A stretch of 64,000 nucleotides of DNA from JAVEDQ01 sp963783105 (GCA_963783105.1 CAWAMI010000007.1:682001-746000); one strand, 5' to 3'. Shown: positions 50,400 to 59,308, counted from the first letter of the stretch. The notes: a model not told the origin generated them from the letters alone. Made by a program: numbers and translations.

Positions 50400-51391
50400 A
50401 GCTCGACCTGGCCGCGCTGCGCGGCATCGAGCGGGAGAAGGAGATCGCCTTCGAGGCCCTCGTCGACGCGATCGAGACGGCGCTGCTCACCGCCTACCGG
50501 CACACCGAGGGCGCGGCCGCCGACGCGCGGGTGCAGATCGACCGGCAGAGCGGCGAGGTCGCGGTCCTCGCTCGGGAGTCCGACGAGAACGGCACCGTGC
50601 TGCGCGAGTACGACGACACCCCCGCGGACTTCGGGCGGGTGGCGGCGACCACCGCGCGGCAGGTGATCGTGCAGCGGCTGCGCGAGGTGCAGTCCGAGGT
50701 CACCTACGACGAGTACTCCGGGCGCGAGCGGGAGGTCGTCTCCGGGGTGGTCCAGCACCACGAGCAGCGGGCCGGCTCGCGGGTCGTCCTGGTGGCGATC
50801 GGCAGCGGCATGGAGGCGGTTCTGCCGCCCGCCGAGCAGGTGCCCGGCGAGCGCTACGAGCACGGCGACCGGCTGCGCGTCTACGTCGTGGGCGTGACCA
50901 AGAACCCGCGCGGCGTCTCGGTGACGGTGTCCCGCACCCACCCCGAGCTGGTGCGCGGGCTGTTCAGCATCGAGGCGCCCGAGGTCGCCGACGGCACCGT
51001 GGAGATCGCCGCGATCGCCCGCGAGGCCGGCCACCGGACGAAGATCGCCGTGCGATCGAAGGTGCCGGGGCTCAACCCGAAGGGTGCCTGCATCGGCCCG
51101 ATGGGGAGCCGGGTCCGCGCGGTCATGGCCGAGCTGCACGGCGAAAAGATCGACATCGTCGACTACTCGGACGATCCGGCGACGTTCGTCGCCTCAGCGC
51201 TCTCGCCCGCCCGCGTCTCGTCGGTCGAGGTGGTCGACGCGTCAGCGCGTGCCGCCCGCGTCGTCGTGCCCGACTACCAGCTCTCGCTGGCCATCGGCAA
51301 GGAGGGCCAGAACGCGCGGCTCGCGGCCCGGCTCACCGGCTGGCGCATCGACATCCGCAGCGACACCGCCGCGCAGGAGCCGGTGCGCTGA
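50396..51391 (+). CDS. nusA: Transcription termination/antitermination factor NusA
   Basis: 331-aa RNA polymerase-binding protein. N-terminal RNAP-binding domain, S1 domain (VSGVVQHHEQRAGSRVVLVAIG), and two KH domains (GACIGPMGSRVRAVMAEL and LSLAIGKEGQNARLAARLTG). It lacks the C-terminal acidic repeats of E. coli NusA, as usual in actinobacteria. GTG overlaps the rimP stop. Confidence 0.96.
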   Translation: MKLDLAALRGIEREKEIAFEALVDAIETALLTAYRHTEGAAADARVQIDRQSGEVAVLARESDENGTVLREYDDTPADFGRVAATTARQVIVQRLREVQSEVTYDEYSGREREVVSGVVQHHEQRAGSRVVLVAIGSGMEAVLPPAEQVPGERYEHGDRLRVYVVGVTKNPRGVSVTVSRTHPELVRGLFSIEAPEVADGTVEIAAIAREAGHRTKIAVRSKVPGLNPKGACIGPMGSRVRAVMAELHGEKIDIVDYSDDPATFVASALSPARVSSVEVVDASARAARVVVPDYQLSLAIGKEGQNARLAARLTGWRIDIRSDTAAQEPVR

Positions 51392-51437
51392 CTCGGACCT
51401 CCAGCAACGGCATGTCCGCAGGATGGCGGCGGCGCGG

Positions 51438-51443
51438 TAGACT
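51438..51443 (+). promoter_or_regulatory. Candidate -10 box for ylxR-infB
   Basis: TAGACT, 5 bases before the ACG at 51449 that is a possible ylxR start. The same TAGACT string occurs at 8315, before yceD. Confidence 0.3.
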
Positions 51444-51448
51444 CGACC

Positions 51449-51718
51449 ACGGCGCGTCGCGCGGAGCCGGTCCGGACTTGTGTCGGGTGCCGGAGGCGTG
51501 CGGCGGCTGCCGATCTGCTACGTGTCGTAGCGGTCGAGGGCGTTCTCGTCCCCGATCCGCGCCGACGGTCGCCGGGCAGGGGTGCGCACGTGCATCCCGA
51601 TCCGCGGTGTCTCGATCTGGCGGAACGCCGATCCGCGTTCCGCCGGGCGCTACGCCTCGCCGGCCCCGTCGACACCGCCGGGGTCCGGGAATTCCTCGCC
51701 GCCGCGGGACGTCAGTAG
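51449..51718 (+). CDS. ylxR: YlxR family RNA-binding protein (DUF448), non-standard start
   Basis: Small RNA-binding protein of the nusA-infB operon. The frame reads RTCVGCRRRAAADLLRVVAVEG, then VPDPRRRSPGRGAHVHPDPRC and AFRRALRLAGPVDTAG, the full YlxR signature with its Cys pair, ending with TAG at 51716-51718. Between the nusA stop (51389-51391, same frame) and the motif there is no ATG, GTG, TTG or CTG in frame; only ACG at 51407 and 51449 are near-cognate. I give 51449, just after a TAGACT box. Either an unusual start, a one-base error, or ribosome re-entry after NusA. About 89 aa from 51449, the normal length. Confidence 0.8.
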   Translation, partial: TARRAEPVRTCVGCRRRAAAADLLRVVAVEGVLVPDPRRRSPGRGAHVHPDPRCLDLAERRSAFRRALRLAGPVDTAGVREFLAAAGRQ

Positions 51719-51862
51719 GTTCGTGCGAACTGTGTGTCCAGCACACCGACCGGAAGCAGGGCGAGACGACGATGAGTCCTCGATGAGCAGCTCACGATGA
51801 GTAATCGCATGCTGTAGGACGAGGTCACGCGGGAGGTCCGCGGGGCCAGGATAAGGAGCACC

Positions 51863-54841
51863 GTGGCAGGTAAGGCCCGCGTTCACGAGCTGGCCAAGGA
51901 GTTCGGCACAGACAGCAAGACTGTCCTGGCCAAGCTCAAGGATCTCGGAGAGTTCGTCAAATCGGCTTCGTCGACCGTCGAAGCACCCGTCGTGCGCAAG
52001 TTGCGCGAATCCATGGACGGCGGAGGCAACGGCGCGTCTGCGTCTGCCGGCCCGTCCGCGCCCCCGCGTAAGGCGACCCCTGCGCCCCCGCGTCGTCCCG
52101 ACGCGGCGGCGAGCGCACCCTCGGCGCCGGCCGAGGCGCCGTCCCCCGCGGATCGTCCGGCCGAACGGCCCGGTGTCGGCGTCCCGCCGGCTGCCGCGGC
52201 CTCCGCCGGAGCCCCCGAGGCCCCGGCGCGACCCGGCCCCCGCAACGTTCCCGGTCGCCCCGGCGGCCCAGGCGGCGGTCCCGCGACTCCGGTCGAGCCC
52301 GCCGCGCCCGCCGCGGGCCCGCCGGCGACCGGCGCCCCGGCTGCGCCCCAGGCCCCGGGGACGCCCGGCCCGCGTCCGGGTCCGCGTCCGGCGGCGCCCG
52401 GTCGTCGTCCGGCACCGCGCCCCGGCAACAACCCCTACATGACCCCGGCGGAGGCCCGCCCCGCGGCGTCCCCGCGCCCGGGGGGTCCGGCCGCGCCCGG
52501 CGCGCCCGGAGCCGGCGCCCCCGGTGCGCCCGGAGCCGGCCCCGGTGGCGCCCGTCCGCCGGGCGTCCCCGGTGCTCCGCGCCCGAGCGGTCCCACGCCG
52601 GCGAGCATGCCTCCGCGGCCCATGGGCCGTCCCGGTCCGGGTGGTCCCGGTGGACCCGGTGGACCCGGTGGTCGGGCGACGCCCGGCTCCATGCCCGGCC
52701 GCGTCGGCGGCCCGCGTCCCGGCCCCGGTGCCGGCCGCCCCGGCGGCGGTCCCGGCGCTCGTCCGGGTGGTCCCGGTGCTGGTCGGCCGGGAGGCCCCGG
52801 TGCCCGGCCCGGTGCCGGCGCCGGTGCCGGCGGTGGCGGCGGCTTCCGCCCCGGTGGTGGCGGCGGCGGTGGTGGCCCGCGTCCCGGTGCGGGCGGTCGT
52901 GGCCGCGGCGGCGCGGCTCCCGGTGCCTTCGGCCCCGGTGGGCGTGGTCGTCCCGGTAAGCAGCGCAAGTCGAAGCGCGCGAAGCGCCAGGAATTCGACA
53001 ACATGACCGCTCCCACGCTGGGCGCCGTCGTCCAGCGGGGGAACGGCGAGACGGTCCGGTTGCCCCGCGGCGCGAGCCTCGCGGACTTCGCGGACAAGAT
53101 CGACGCCAACCCGGGATCGCTGGTCCAGGTCGTCCTCACGCAGCTCGGCGAGATGGTGACCGCGACGCAGTCGTGCACCGACGAGACGCTGCAGCTGCTC
53201 GGCGAGACGCTCGGCTACAACGTGTCGATCGTCAGTCCGGAGGACGAGGACCGCGAGCTGCTCGAGAGCTTCTCGCTCGAGTTCGGCGGCGACTGGGACG
53301 ATGACGCCACGCTGGTGGCCCGTCCGCCTGTCGTGACCGTCATGGGTCACGTCGACCACGGAAAGACGAAGCTGCTGGACGCCATCCGGCAGACCGACGT
53401 GGTCGCGGGCGAGGCCGGCGGTATCACGCAGGCGATCGGCGCCTACCAGGTGCACGTCGAGCACGAAGGCAACGAGCGCGCGGTGACCTTCATCGACACC
53501 CCCGGTCACGAGGCGTTCACCGCCATGCGTGCCCGAGGTGCGCAGGTGACCGACATCGCGATTCTCGTGGTCGCTGCCGACGACGGCGTGAAGCCGCAGA
53601 CCATCGAGGCGTTGAACCACGCGCAGGCGGCGAACGTGCCGATCGTGGTTGCGGTCAACAAGATCGACAAGGAGGGCGCGGACCCGACCAAGGTCCGTGG
53701 CCAGCTCACGGAATACGGCCTCATCCCCGAGGAGTACGGCGGCACCACGATGTTCGTCGACGTCTCCGCCCGGAGCCGGCAGAACATCCCGGACCTGCTC
53801 GAGGCGGTCCTGCTCACCGCGGACGCCGCCCTCGACCTGCGGGCCCAGGAGGACGTCGACGCCCAGGGTGTCGCGATCGAGGCCCACCTCGACCGTGGCC
53901 GCGGCCCGGTGTCCACCGTGCTCATCCAGCGCGGTGTCCTCAAGGTCGGGGACTCGATCGTCGCGGGTGACGCCTACGGGCGCGTCCGGGCGATGCTCGA
54001 CGAGTACGGCCGGCCCGTCACCGAGGCGGGTCCGTCCCGTCCGGTGCAGGTGCTCGGCTTCACCTCGGTGCCCGGCGCCGGCGACAACTTCATCGTCGCG
54101 CCGGACGACCGGATCTCGCGGCAGATCGCCGAGCGCCGCCAGGCGCGCGAGCGGGCAGCGGCGCTGGCTGCCAGCCGTGGCCGCGTCTCGCTCGAGGACC
54201 TGCTCACCCGCATGAAGGAGGGCGAGGTCAACCAGCTGAACCTCATCCTCAAGGGTGACGGTTCCGGTTCGGTCGAGGCCCTCGAGGACGCCCTGCTCAA
54301 GATCGACGTGGGCGACGAGGTCAGCATGCGGATCATCGACCGCGGCGTCGGTGCGATCACCGAGACCAACGTCATGCTGGCCGCGGCGTCGGAGGCGATC
54401 ATCATCGGCTTCAACGTCCGGCCGCAGGGCAAGGTCACCGAGCTCGCCGCCGCCGAAGGCGTCGACATCCGCTACTACTCGGTCATCTACCAGGCGATCG
54501 AGGAAGTCGAGGCGGCGCTCAAGGGCCTGCTCAAGCCGGTCTATGAGGAGGTCCAGCTCGGCACCGCCGAGGTCCGCGAGGTCTTCAAGGTCCCGCGGAT
54601 CGGGAACGTCGCCGGTTGCCTCGTCCGCAGCGGCACGATCGTCCGGAACAGCAAGGCGCGGCTCGTGCGCGACGGGGTGGTCGTCGCCGACAACCTCAAC
54701 GTGGACTCGCTGCGGCGCTTCAAGGACGACGCGCGCGAGGTGGCCGAGGGCTACGAGTGCGGTATCGGGGTCGGTTACAACGACATCAAGGTCGATGACG
54801 TGATCGAGACCTTCGAGCAGCGGGAGATTCCGCGCGGCTGA
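51863..54841 (+). CDS. infB: Translation initiation factor IF-2
   Basis: 992-aa GTPase that positions initiator tRNA. N-terminal IF2-N helix (KARVHELAKEFGTDSKTVLAKLK), then a very long Gly/Pro/Arg/Ala-rich linker (about residues 50-375), a second IF2-N-like region, and the G domain: VTVMGHVDHGKTKLLD (G1), DTPGHEAF (G3), NKIDKEGAD (G4); domains II-IV follow. The long linker is typical of actinobacteria. GTG 51863 with AAGGAG upstream. A 144-base gap after ylxR holds the leader. Confidence 0.96.
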   Translation: MAGKARVHELAKEFGTDSKTVLAKLKDLGEFVKSASSTVEAPVVRKLRESMDGGGNGASASAGPSAPPRKATPAPPRRPDAAASAPSAPAEAPSPADRPAERPGVGVPPAAAASAGAPEAPARPGPRNVPGRPGGPGGGPATPVEPAAPAAGPPATGAPAAPQAPGTPGPRPGPRPAAPGRRPAPRPGNNPYMTPAEARPAASPRPGGPAAPGAPGAGAPGAPGAGPGGARPPGVPGAPRPSGPTPASMPPRPMGRPGPGGPGGPGGPGGRATPGSMPGRVGGPRPGPGAGRPGGGPGARPGGPGAGRPGGPGARPGAGAGAGGGGGFRPGGGGGGGGPRPGAGGRGRGGAAPGAFGPGGRGRPGKQRKSKRAKRQEFDNMTAPTLGAVVQRGNGETVRLPRGASLADFADKIDANPGSLVQVVLTQLGEMVTATQSCTDETLQLLGETLGYNVSIVSPEDEDRELLESFSLEFGGDWDDDATLVARPPVVTVMGHVDHGKTKLLDAIRQTDVVAGEAGGITQAIGAYQVHVEHEGNERAVTFIDTPGHEAFTAMRARGAQVTDIAILVVAADDGVKPQTIEALNHAQAANVPIVVAVNKIDKEGADPTKVRGQLTEYGLIPEEYGGTTMFVDVSARSRQNIPDLLEAVLLTADAALDLRAQEDVDAQGVAIEAHLDRGRGPVSTVLIQRGVLKVGDSIVAGDAYGRVRAMLDEYGRPVTEAGPSRPVQVLGFTSVPGAGDNFIVAPDDRISRQIAERRQARERAAALAASRGRVSLEDLLTRMKEGEVNQLNLILKGDGSGSVEALEDALLKIDVGDEVSMRIIDRGVGAITETNVMLAAASEAIIIGFNVRPQGKVTELAAAEGVDIRYYSVIYQAIEEVEAALKGLLKPVYEEVQLGTAEVREVFKVPRIGNVAGCLVRSGTIVRNSKARLVRDGVVVADNLNVDSLRRFKDDAREVAEGYECGIGVGYNDIKVDDVIETFEQREIPRG

Positions 54842-54859
54842 CGGAGTCGAGGGGCGGGG

Positions 54860-55183
54860 GTGTCGGACAGTGAGGTTTCGACTTTCATGTGGACCGGCAC
54901 CCTCGCCCTCGACCTCCTGCTCGGTGACGTCCGCTCGCTGAAGCAGAAGCGGTCGGTGGTACGGCCGTTGGTCGCGGAGCTGCAGCGCAAGCACGCGGTC
55001 GCGGCCGCCGAGGCCGGGCATCTCGACCTGCACCGCAGGGCGCTCATCGGGGTGGCGGTCGTCGCCGCCGACCGGGCGCACTGTGTCGCGGTCCTCGATT
55101 CGTGCGAACGCCTGTTGGAGTGGCACCCGGAGGTCGACGTGCTGTCGGCCTCCCGGCGGTTTCTGAGTTCGGACGACGAGTGA
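54860..55183 (+). CDS. DUF503 family protein YlxP
   Basis: 107-aa protein of the YlxP/DUF503 family, always encoded near infB and rbfA: LALDLLLGDVRSLKQKRSVVRPLVAELQRKHAVAAAEAGH. Function unproven. GTG 54860 follows GAGGGGC; ATG 54887 (MWTGTLALDLL) is an alternative start that removes a 9-residue non-conserved lead. It lies 18 bases after infB and 12 before rbfA. Confidence 0.88.
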   Translation: MSDSEVSTFMWTGTLALDLLLGDVRSLKQKRSVVRPLVAELQRKHAVAAAEAGHLDLHRRALIGVAVVAADRAHCVAVLDSCERLLEWHPEVDVLSASRRFLSSDDE

Positions 55184-55195
55184 GAGGGGTTCGCC

Positions 55196-55615
55196 GTGGC
55201 TGATCAGGCCCGTGCCCGCCGTTTGGCTGTGCGCATCCGCGAGATCATCGCCAACGCGCTGGAGACCGAGGTCAAGGACCCCCGACTCGGACTGGTGACC
55301 ATCACCGACGCCCGGGTCAGCCCGGACCTGATGGACGCGACCGTCTTCTACACGGTCTACGGCGACGACGCGGAGCGCGAGGGCAGCGCCACCGCACTCG
55401 AGTCCGCCCGCGGGATCCTGCGCTCGCTCGTGGGACGGATGACCGGGGTGAAGAACACCCCGACCCTCACCTTCATCCACGACCAGCTGCCCGAGGGTGC
55501 CAAGCACCTCGACGACCTGCTGGCCGCGGCCCGCGCCGACGACGCGCGGATCGCCGCCGCACGTGAGGCGGCCCAGCCCGCTGGCGACCCGGACCCGTAC
55601 CGCGTCGTCGAGTAG
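55196..55615 (+). CDS. rbfA: Ribosome-binding factor A
   Basis: 139-aa cold-response factor that helps mature the 16S 5' end. KH-fold sequence: RLAVRIREIIANALETEVKDPRLGLVTITDARVSPDL, DATVFYTVYG, LRSLVGRMTGVKNTPTLTFIHD. GTG start. A short Ala/Asp tail follows. truB begins 5 bases after the stop. Confidence 0.95.
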   Translation: MADQARARRLAVRIREIIANALETEVKDPRLGLVTITDARVSPDLMDATVFYTVYGDDAEREGSATALESARGILRSLVGRMTGVKNTPTLTFIHDQLPEGAKHLDDLLAAARADDARIAAAREAAQPAGDPDPYRVVE

Positions 55616-55620
55616 ATCCG

Positions 55621-56544
55621 GTGCCGAGTAGCGCCTCATCCGCGGCGCCCGAGGGCATTGTCGTCGTCGACAAGCCGGGCGGGTGGACGTCGCACGACGT
55701 CGTCGGGAAGCTGCGCCGCCTGGCCGGCACGCGCCGCGTCGGCCACGCCGGCACGCTCGATCCGATGGCCACCGGAGTGCTGATCTGCGGCATCGGACGA
55801 GCCACCCGGTTGCTCGGACACCTTGCGCTGCACGACAAGACCTACGAGGCGACGATCCGGCTCGGGGTGCGGACCAGCACGGACGATGCCGAGGGCGAGG
55901 TGGTGTCGACGTCCCCGGTGGTCGCCTCCGACGCCGAGGTGGCCGAGGCGATGCGCGCGTTGACCGGTGACATTGCGCAGGTGCCGAGTTCCGTCAGCGC
56001 GATCAAGGTCGACGGGCAGCGGGCCTACGCCCGGGTGCGGGCGGGGGAGTCGGTGGAGCTCTCTGCGCGACCGGTGCGGGTCTCGCGGTTCGATCTGCTG
56101 GTGCGTCGGCCTGATCCGGAGGGCGGCGACCTGCTCGAGGTCGTCGTCGACTGCTCGACGGGCACCTATATCCGGGCGCTCGCCCGCGACCTGGGGGAGT
56201 CGCTGGGCTGCGGCGGTTCGCTCGCGGCCCTGCGCCGGACGCGCGTCGGCGGCTTCGACCTGTCGACTGCCGTTCCGCTCGACACCCTGGTGGCCGAGGG
56301 TTCGGTCGAGCGTGGCTTCGTGCCGCTCACGGCTGCCGTCGACCGCGCGTTCCGCCGTCGGGACCTGACCGAGGCCGAGGCTCGTGAGCTGTCCTTCGGC
56401 CGCCGGCTGAGTCCGTCCGGCGGGTCCGGTTCGTCGGAACCGCCGGGGCCGGTCGGAGCCTTCGCCCCGGACGGCACGGTCGTCGCGCTGCTCGAGGACC
56501 GGGACGACTCCGCGAAGCCGTTGGTGGTCTTCGCTCCGGCTTAG
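55621..56544 (+). CDS. truB: tRNA pseudouridine(55) synthase TruB
   Basis: 307-aa enzyme that makes pseudouridine-55 in the T loop of tRNAs. Motif I GIVVVDKPGGWTSHDVV, catalytic Asp47 in RVGHAGTLDPMATGVL, the YEA-T-LG substrate block, and DCSTGTYIRALARDLG. The 3' end carries a 24-bp-period duplication: TGGTGGTCTTCGCTCCGGC occurs at 56522-56540 and again after the stop at 56546-56564. In most actinobacteria ribF comes next; here a DUF222/HNH gene intervenes. Confidence 0.95.
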   Translation: MPSSASSAAPEGIVVVDKPGGWTSHDVVGKLRRLAGTRRVGHAGTLDPMATGVLICGIGRATRLLGHLALHDKTYEATIRLGVRTSTDDAEGEVVSTSPVVASDAEVAEAMRALTGDIAQVPSSVSAIKVDGQRAYARVRAGESVELSARPVRVSRFDLLVRRPDPEGGDLLEVVVDCSTGTYIRALARDLGESLGCGGSLAALRRTRVGGFDLSTAVPLDTLVAEGSVERGFVPLTAAVDRAFRRRDLTEAEARELSFGRRLSPSGGSGSSEPPGPVGAFAPDGTVVALLEDRDDSAKPLVVFAPA

Positions 56545-56564
56545 GTGGTGGTCTTCGCTCCGGC
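56522..56564 (+). repeat. Tandem duplication at the truB end
   Basis: Two copies of TGGTGGTCTTCGCTCCGGC, 24 bases apart, the second just outside truB. It marks the junction to the inserted SRPBCC fragment and HNH gene. Confidence 0.85.
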
Positions 56565-56727
56565 CTGGGCGGTCCCATGCGCCTACCGCCGCCGCGGAAG
56601 CGGTCCGCCATCGGACCGAGTCGATGGTGGCGTACCACCGCGGCACGTTGTCGGGGTCGGCCGCGGAGCCGGCGACGACCTCGCGGGGACGGTTGGTGTC
56701 AGGGGTGACGATGACGTCGACGAACAC
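56565..56727 (-). pseudogene. Fragment of an SRPBCC-domain gene
   Basis: Reading the minus strand from GTG 56727 gives MFVDVIVTPDTNRPREVV, then ADPDNVPRWYATIDSVRWRT and AVG. This resembles the N-terminal part of START/SRPBCC (polyketide cyclase-like) proteins. The frame then runs into the truB duplication and antisense truB, so only about 54 residues remain of a domain that normally has about 140. It lies just upstream of the DUF222/HNH promoter. Probably a gene broken by rearrangement. Confidence 0.4.
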
Positions 56728-56814
56728 GTTCGGCCTCCGGTTCCGTTTCTCCGAGCTTGTCCACGGATCTCGCGTTCTCGCTGCTCAGGGGTTCCCTCGA
56801 GAACGACTTCGTGG

Positions 56815-56820
56815 CATACT
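56815..56820 (+). promoter_or_regulatory. -10 box of DUF222/HNH gene, copy 2
   Basis: CATACT, 7 bases before ATG 56828, identical in sequence and spacing to copy 1. Confidence 0.55.
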
Positions 56821-56835
56821 CGAACACATGTTCGA
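56820..56835 (+). promoter_or_regulatory. LexA/SOS-type operator over the start of DUF222/HNH copy 2
   Basis: Same palindrome TCGAAC-ACAT-GTTCGA as at 2367-2382, again spanning the ATG (56828-56830). CGAACACATGTTCG fits the actinobacterial LexA box without a mismatch. Confidence 0.8.
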
Positions 56836-58324
56836 ACGACGTGCAAGACCCGTCGCCCCCGATCCACCTCCGACCCCGCCCGCCGTCTCCGTGCCGGCCT
56901 TCGATGCTCAGCTGGCCGAGGGGACGCCGTGCGAGCAGTCGATTCTCATGCTCCTGCGAACGGACCCGACCACTCTCGGCCGCGATGACGCCGTCGCCGC
57001 GGCGGTGGGAGTGGCCACGGCGACCCGCATGCTGGAGGCCCTTGGCGCCCGGTTCCAGGCTCAGGTAGCGGGGCCGCAACCGTTGAACCGCGAGGTCGAC
57101 GAGGCCGCGCAGGAGTTGTCGGCCGCGCTCGGCCTGCACCCGAGCACCGCCACCGCCCAGATCACCGCTGCGCGGGCCCTGGTCGGGCGCCTGCCCGCGA
57201 CGATGAAGGCGTGGGAGGCGGGCGAGTTGACCCGTCGCCAGGCGGAGCACGTCGAGTCCCTCACGCGCGAGCTCGACCGTGAGACCGCGCAGGCCGTGGA
57301 GACCGCGGCGGTACCCGGCAATCCCCGTCGCCTCAACCAGCGGCTCCTCCGCGAGATCGCGCGGCTCGCGCCGGACGCGCTGCGCAAGAAGAGCGAGGAG
57401 CACCGCCAGAAGCGATTGGTCGACTTCTGGTCGGACCCGGTGGAGGGCGTCGCGGGCCTGGCGGTGCAGGGCCCGCTGGCCGCGGTCGAGCAGATCAAGG
57501 CGGCCATCAACGCGGAGGCCAAGCCCTGCCCGGCCGGCGAGTGCCGGGATGTCGGCGCGCGTCGCTTCGATGCGCTGCTCGGCTGGGCGCGCCGTGTCCT
57601 CGGCCTCGACGAGCCGGCTGAAGACGGCAGCGGAGACGGCTGCTCAGACGGAGGCGCGGGCGGCAACGCCGGCGGCAACCCCGGAAAGGGCCGCTGCGAC
57701 TCCTGCGGGCGATCGGGTCCCGCGCGCATCCCGATCTCGGTGACGGTTTCGGCGGAGACGCTGTTGCGACTGTCGGACGCTCCGGGGGAGCTCGACGGCG
57801 TGGGGCCGCTCCCCGCCGATGTCGCGCGCGAGCTGGCCGCGAACGGGGAGTGGCGGCGCTGGTTGGTCTCCGGAACGGGACAACTGCTCGACATCGGGGC
57901 GACCACCTACCGCCCGGGGGCCGCGCTTGACCGGTTCGTCCGGGGCCGTGATCGCACCTGCCGCTTCCCGACCTGCAACGCGCCGGCCGTTCGCTGCGAC
58001 CTCGACCACACGCTCGCCTTTCACGGCGAGCACGGGGAGACGACGGACGAGAACCTCGTCGCCCTGTGCCGCCACCACCACCGGCTCAAGCACGAAACCG
58101 AATGGAGGTACTGGCGGGAACCGAACGGCGACGTCGTGTGGATCGCCCCCAGTGGTCGGCGCTACGTCAAGCAGGCCGAATACCACGGCGACGACCCCTG
58201 GTTGAACGACATCTTCCGCCGGGTCCACTTCCGGATGCGGGCCGCGCTCGCGACCGCGAGCCCGAGCCCCGGGGCGAGCCCGGACCGACCGGATGGCTCT
58301 GATGCCGGCGAACCTCCGTTCTGA
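56828..58324 (+). CDS. DUF222 domain HNH endonuclease (13E12 repeat family), copy 2
   Basis: 498-aa paralogue of the gene at 2375. DUF222 region (about residues 40-310) and HNH domain with Cys378, Cys383, Cys390, DLDH with His394, NLVALCRHHHRLKH with His417-His418. The domain between 395 and 460 is about 60% identical to copy 1 by eye; the interdomain linker differs (Gly/Asn-rich here). ATG 56828 lies in the shared promoter/SOS-box block. It separates truB from ribF. Role unknown in the family; a DNA-damage-induced nuclease is the inference from the operator. Confidence 0.9.
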   Translation: MFERRARPVAPDPPPTPPAVSVPAFDAQLAEGTPCEQSILMLLRTDPTTLGRDDAVAAAVGVATATRMLEALGARFQAQVAGPQPLNREVDEAAQELSAALGLHPSTATAQITAARALVGRLPATMKAWEAGELTRRQAEHVESLTRELDRETAQAVETAAVPGNPRRLNQRLLREIARLAPDALRKKSEEHRQKRLVDFWSDPVEGVAGLAVQGPLAAVEQIKAAINAEAKPCPAGECRDVGARRFDALLGWARRVLGLDEPAEDGSGDGCSDGGAGGNAGGNPGKGRCDSCGRSGPARIPISVTVSAETLLRLSDAPGELDGVGPLPADVARELAANGEWRRWLVSGTGQLLDIGATTYRPGAALDRFVRGRDRTCRFPTCNAPAVRCDLDHTLAFHGEHGETTDENLVALCRHHHRLKHETEWRYWREPNGDVVWIAPSGRRYVKQAEYHGDDPWLNDIFRRVHFRMRAALATASPSPGASPDRPDGSDAGEPPF

Positions 58325-58381
58325 GCTGCGGCGGACGGGACCGGGGCGCCCGATGACCGGGCATCTGGCAGGCTTGATCTC

Positions 58382-59308
58382 GTGCAGCGCTGGCGTGGTC
58401 TGGACTCCGTCCCGTCCAGCGTGGGGCGGTGCGTAGTGACCATCGGCGTCTTCGACGGCGTGCACCGCGGCCACCAGCAGATCATCGGCCGGGCGGTGGG
58501 CCGTGCGCGCGACGATGGGCACACCTCGGTGCTGCTGACGTTCGACCCGCATCCCAGCGAGGTGGTCAGGCCCGGCAGCCATCCGCCGATCCTCACCTCG
58601 CAGCGGACGAAGGCGGACCTGGTCGAGCAGCTCGGGGTCGACGTGTTCTGCGTCGTCCCGTTCACGCCCGACTTCATGCGGCTCGCGCCGGACGAGTTCG
58701 TGCACGAGGTGCTCGTGAGTTCGCTGCATGCGGCGGGGGTCGTGGTGGGCGAGAACTTCCGGTACGGCCGCAAGGCGGCAGGGGACGTGGGGGCACTGAC
58801 CCGCTCCGGCCGCAACTTCGGGTTCGCCGTGGAGGGTGTGCCGCTGCTCGAGGAGGAGGACGGCACCAGCATCTCCTCGACCTACATCCGCAGCTGCATC
58901 GCGGGCGGCGACGTCACCGCGGCTGCGCACGCGCTGGGGCGCCCCCATCGGGTCGACGGGGTGGTCGTCCGTGGGGACGGTCGCGGGGCCGGCATCGGCT
59001 ATCCGACCGCCAACCTGTCGACCATCGCCTACGCGGCGGTTCCGGCGGACGGCGTGTACGCGGGCCGTATGCACCGCGGCGATCAGGTACTGCCGACGGC
59101 GATCTCGATCGGCACCAACCCGACCTTCGAGGGCCAGGAGCGGCGGGTCGAGGGTTACGTCCTGGACTTCGACGAGGACCTGTACGGCGAACACGTCACG
59201 TTCGAGTTCGTCCAGCGGCTCCGGGCGACCGAGCGCTACGACGGAGTCGAGGCGCTGATCGAGCAGATGACCCGCGACGTGGAGGAGACGCGCCGGCTCA
59301 CCGCGTGA
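58382..59308 (+). CDS. ribF: Bifunctional riboflavin kinase/FMN adenylyltransferase RibF
   Basis: 308-aa enzyme converting riboflavin to FMN and FAD. N-terminal FAD synthetase domain: TIGVFDGVHRGHQQII (nucleotidyltransferase HxGH), LLTFDPHPSEV, GENFRYGRKAAGD and ISSTYIRSCI; C-terminal kinase domain: GIGYPTANL (PTAN motif), ADGVYAG and SIGTNPTFEG. GTG 58382, 57 bases after the HNH gene. Normal length. Confidence 0.95.
   Translation: MQRWRGLDSVPSSVGRCVVTIGVFDGVHRGHQQIIGRAVGRARDDGHTSVLLTFDPHPSEVVRPGSHPPILTSQRTKADLVEQLGVDVFCVVPFTPDFMRLAPDEFVHEVLVSSLHAAGVVVGENFRYGRKAAGDVGALTRSGRNFGFAVEGVPLLEEEDGTSISSTYIRSCIAGGDVTAAAHALGRPHRVDGVVVRGDGRGAGIGYPTANLSTIAYAAVPADGVYAGRMHRGDQVLPTAISIGTNPTFEGQERRVEGYVLDFDEDLYGEHVTFEFVQRLRATERYDGVEALIEQMTRDVEETRRLTA

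Noticed and set aside
51412..51786. Plus-strand frame of 124 residues from ATG 51412
   Set aside because: It overlaps ylxR in another frame and is Arg/Gly-rich without family features; the ylxR frame has clear homology.
56722..56733. CGAACACGTTCG upstream of DUF222 copy 2, resembling a second SOS box
   Set aside because: Only two bases separate GAAC and GTTC; a LexA box needs four. Not present upstream of copy 1.
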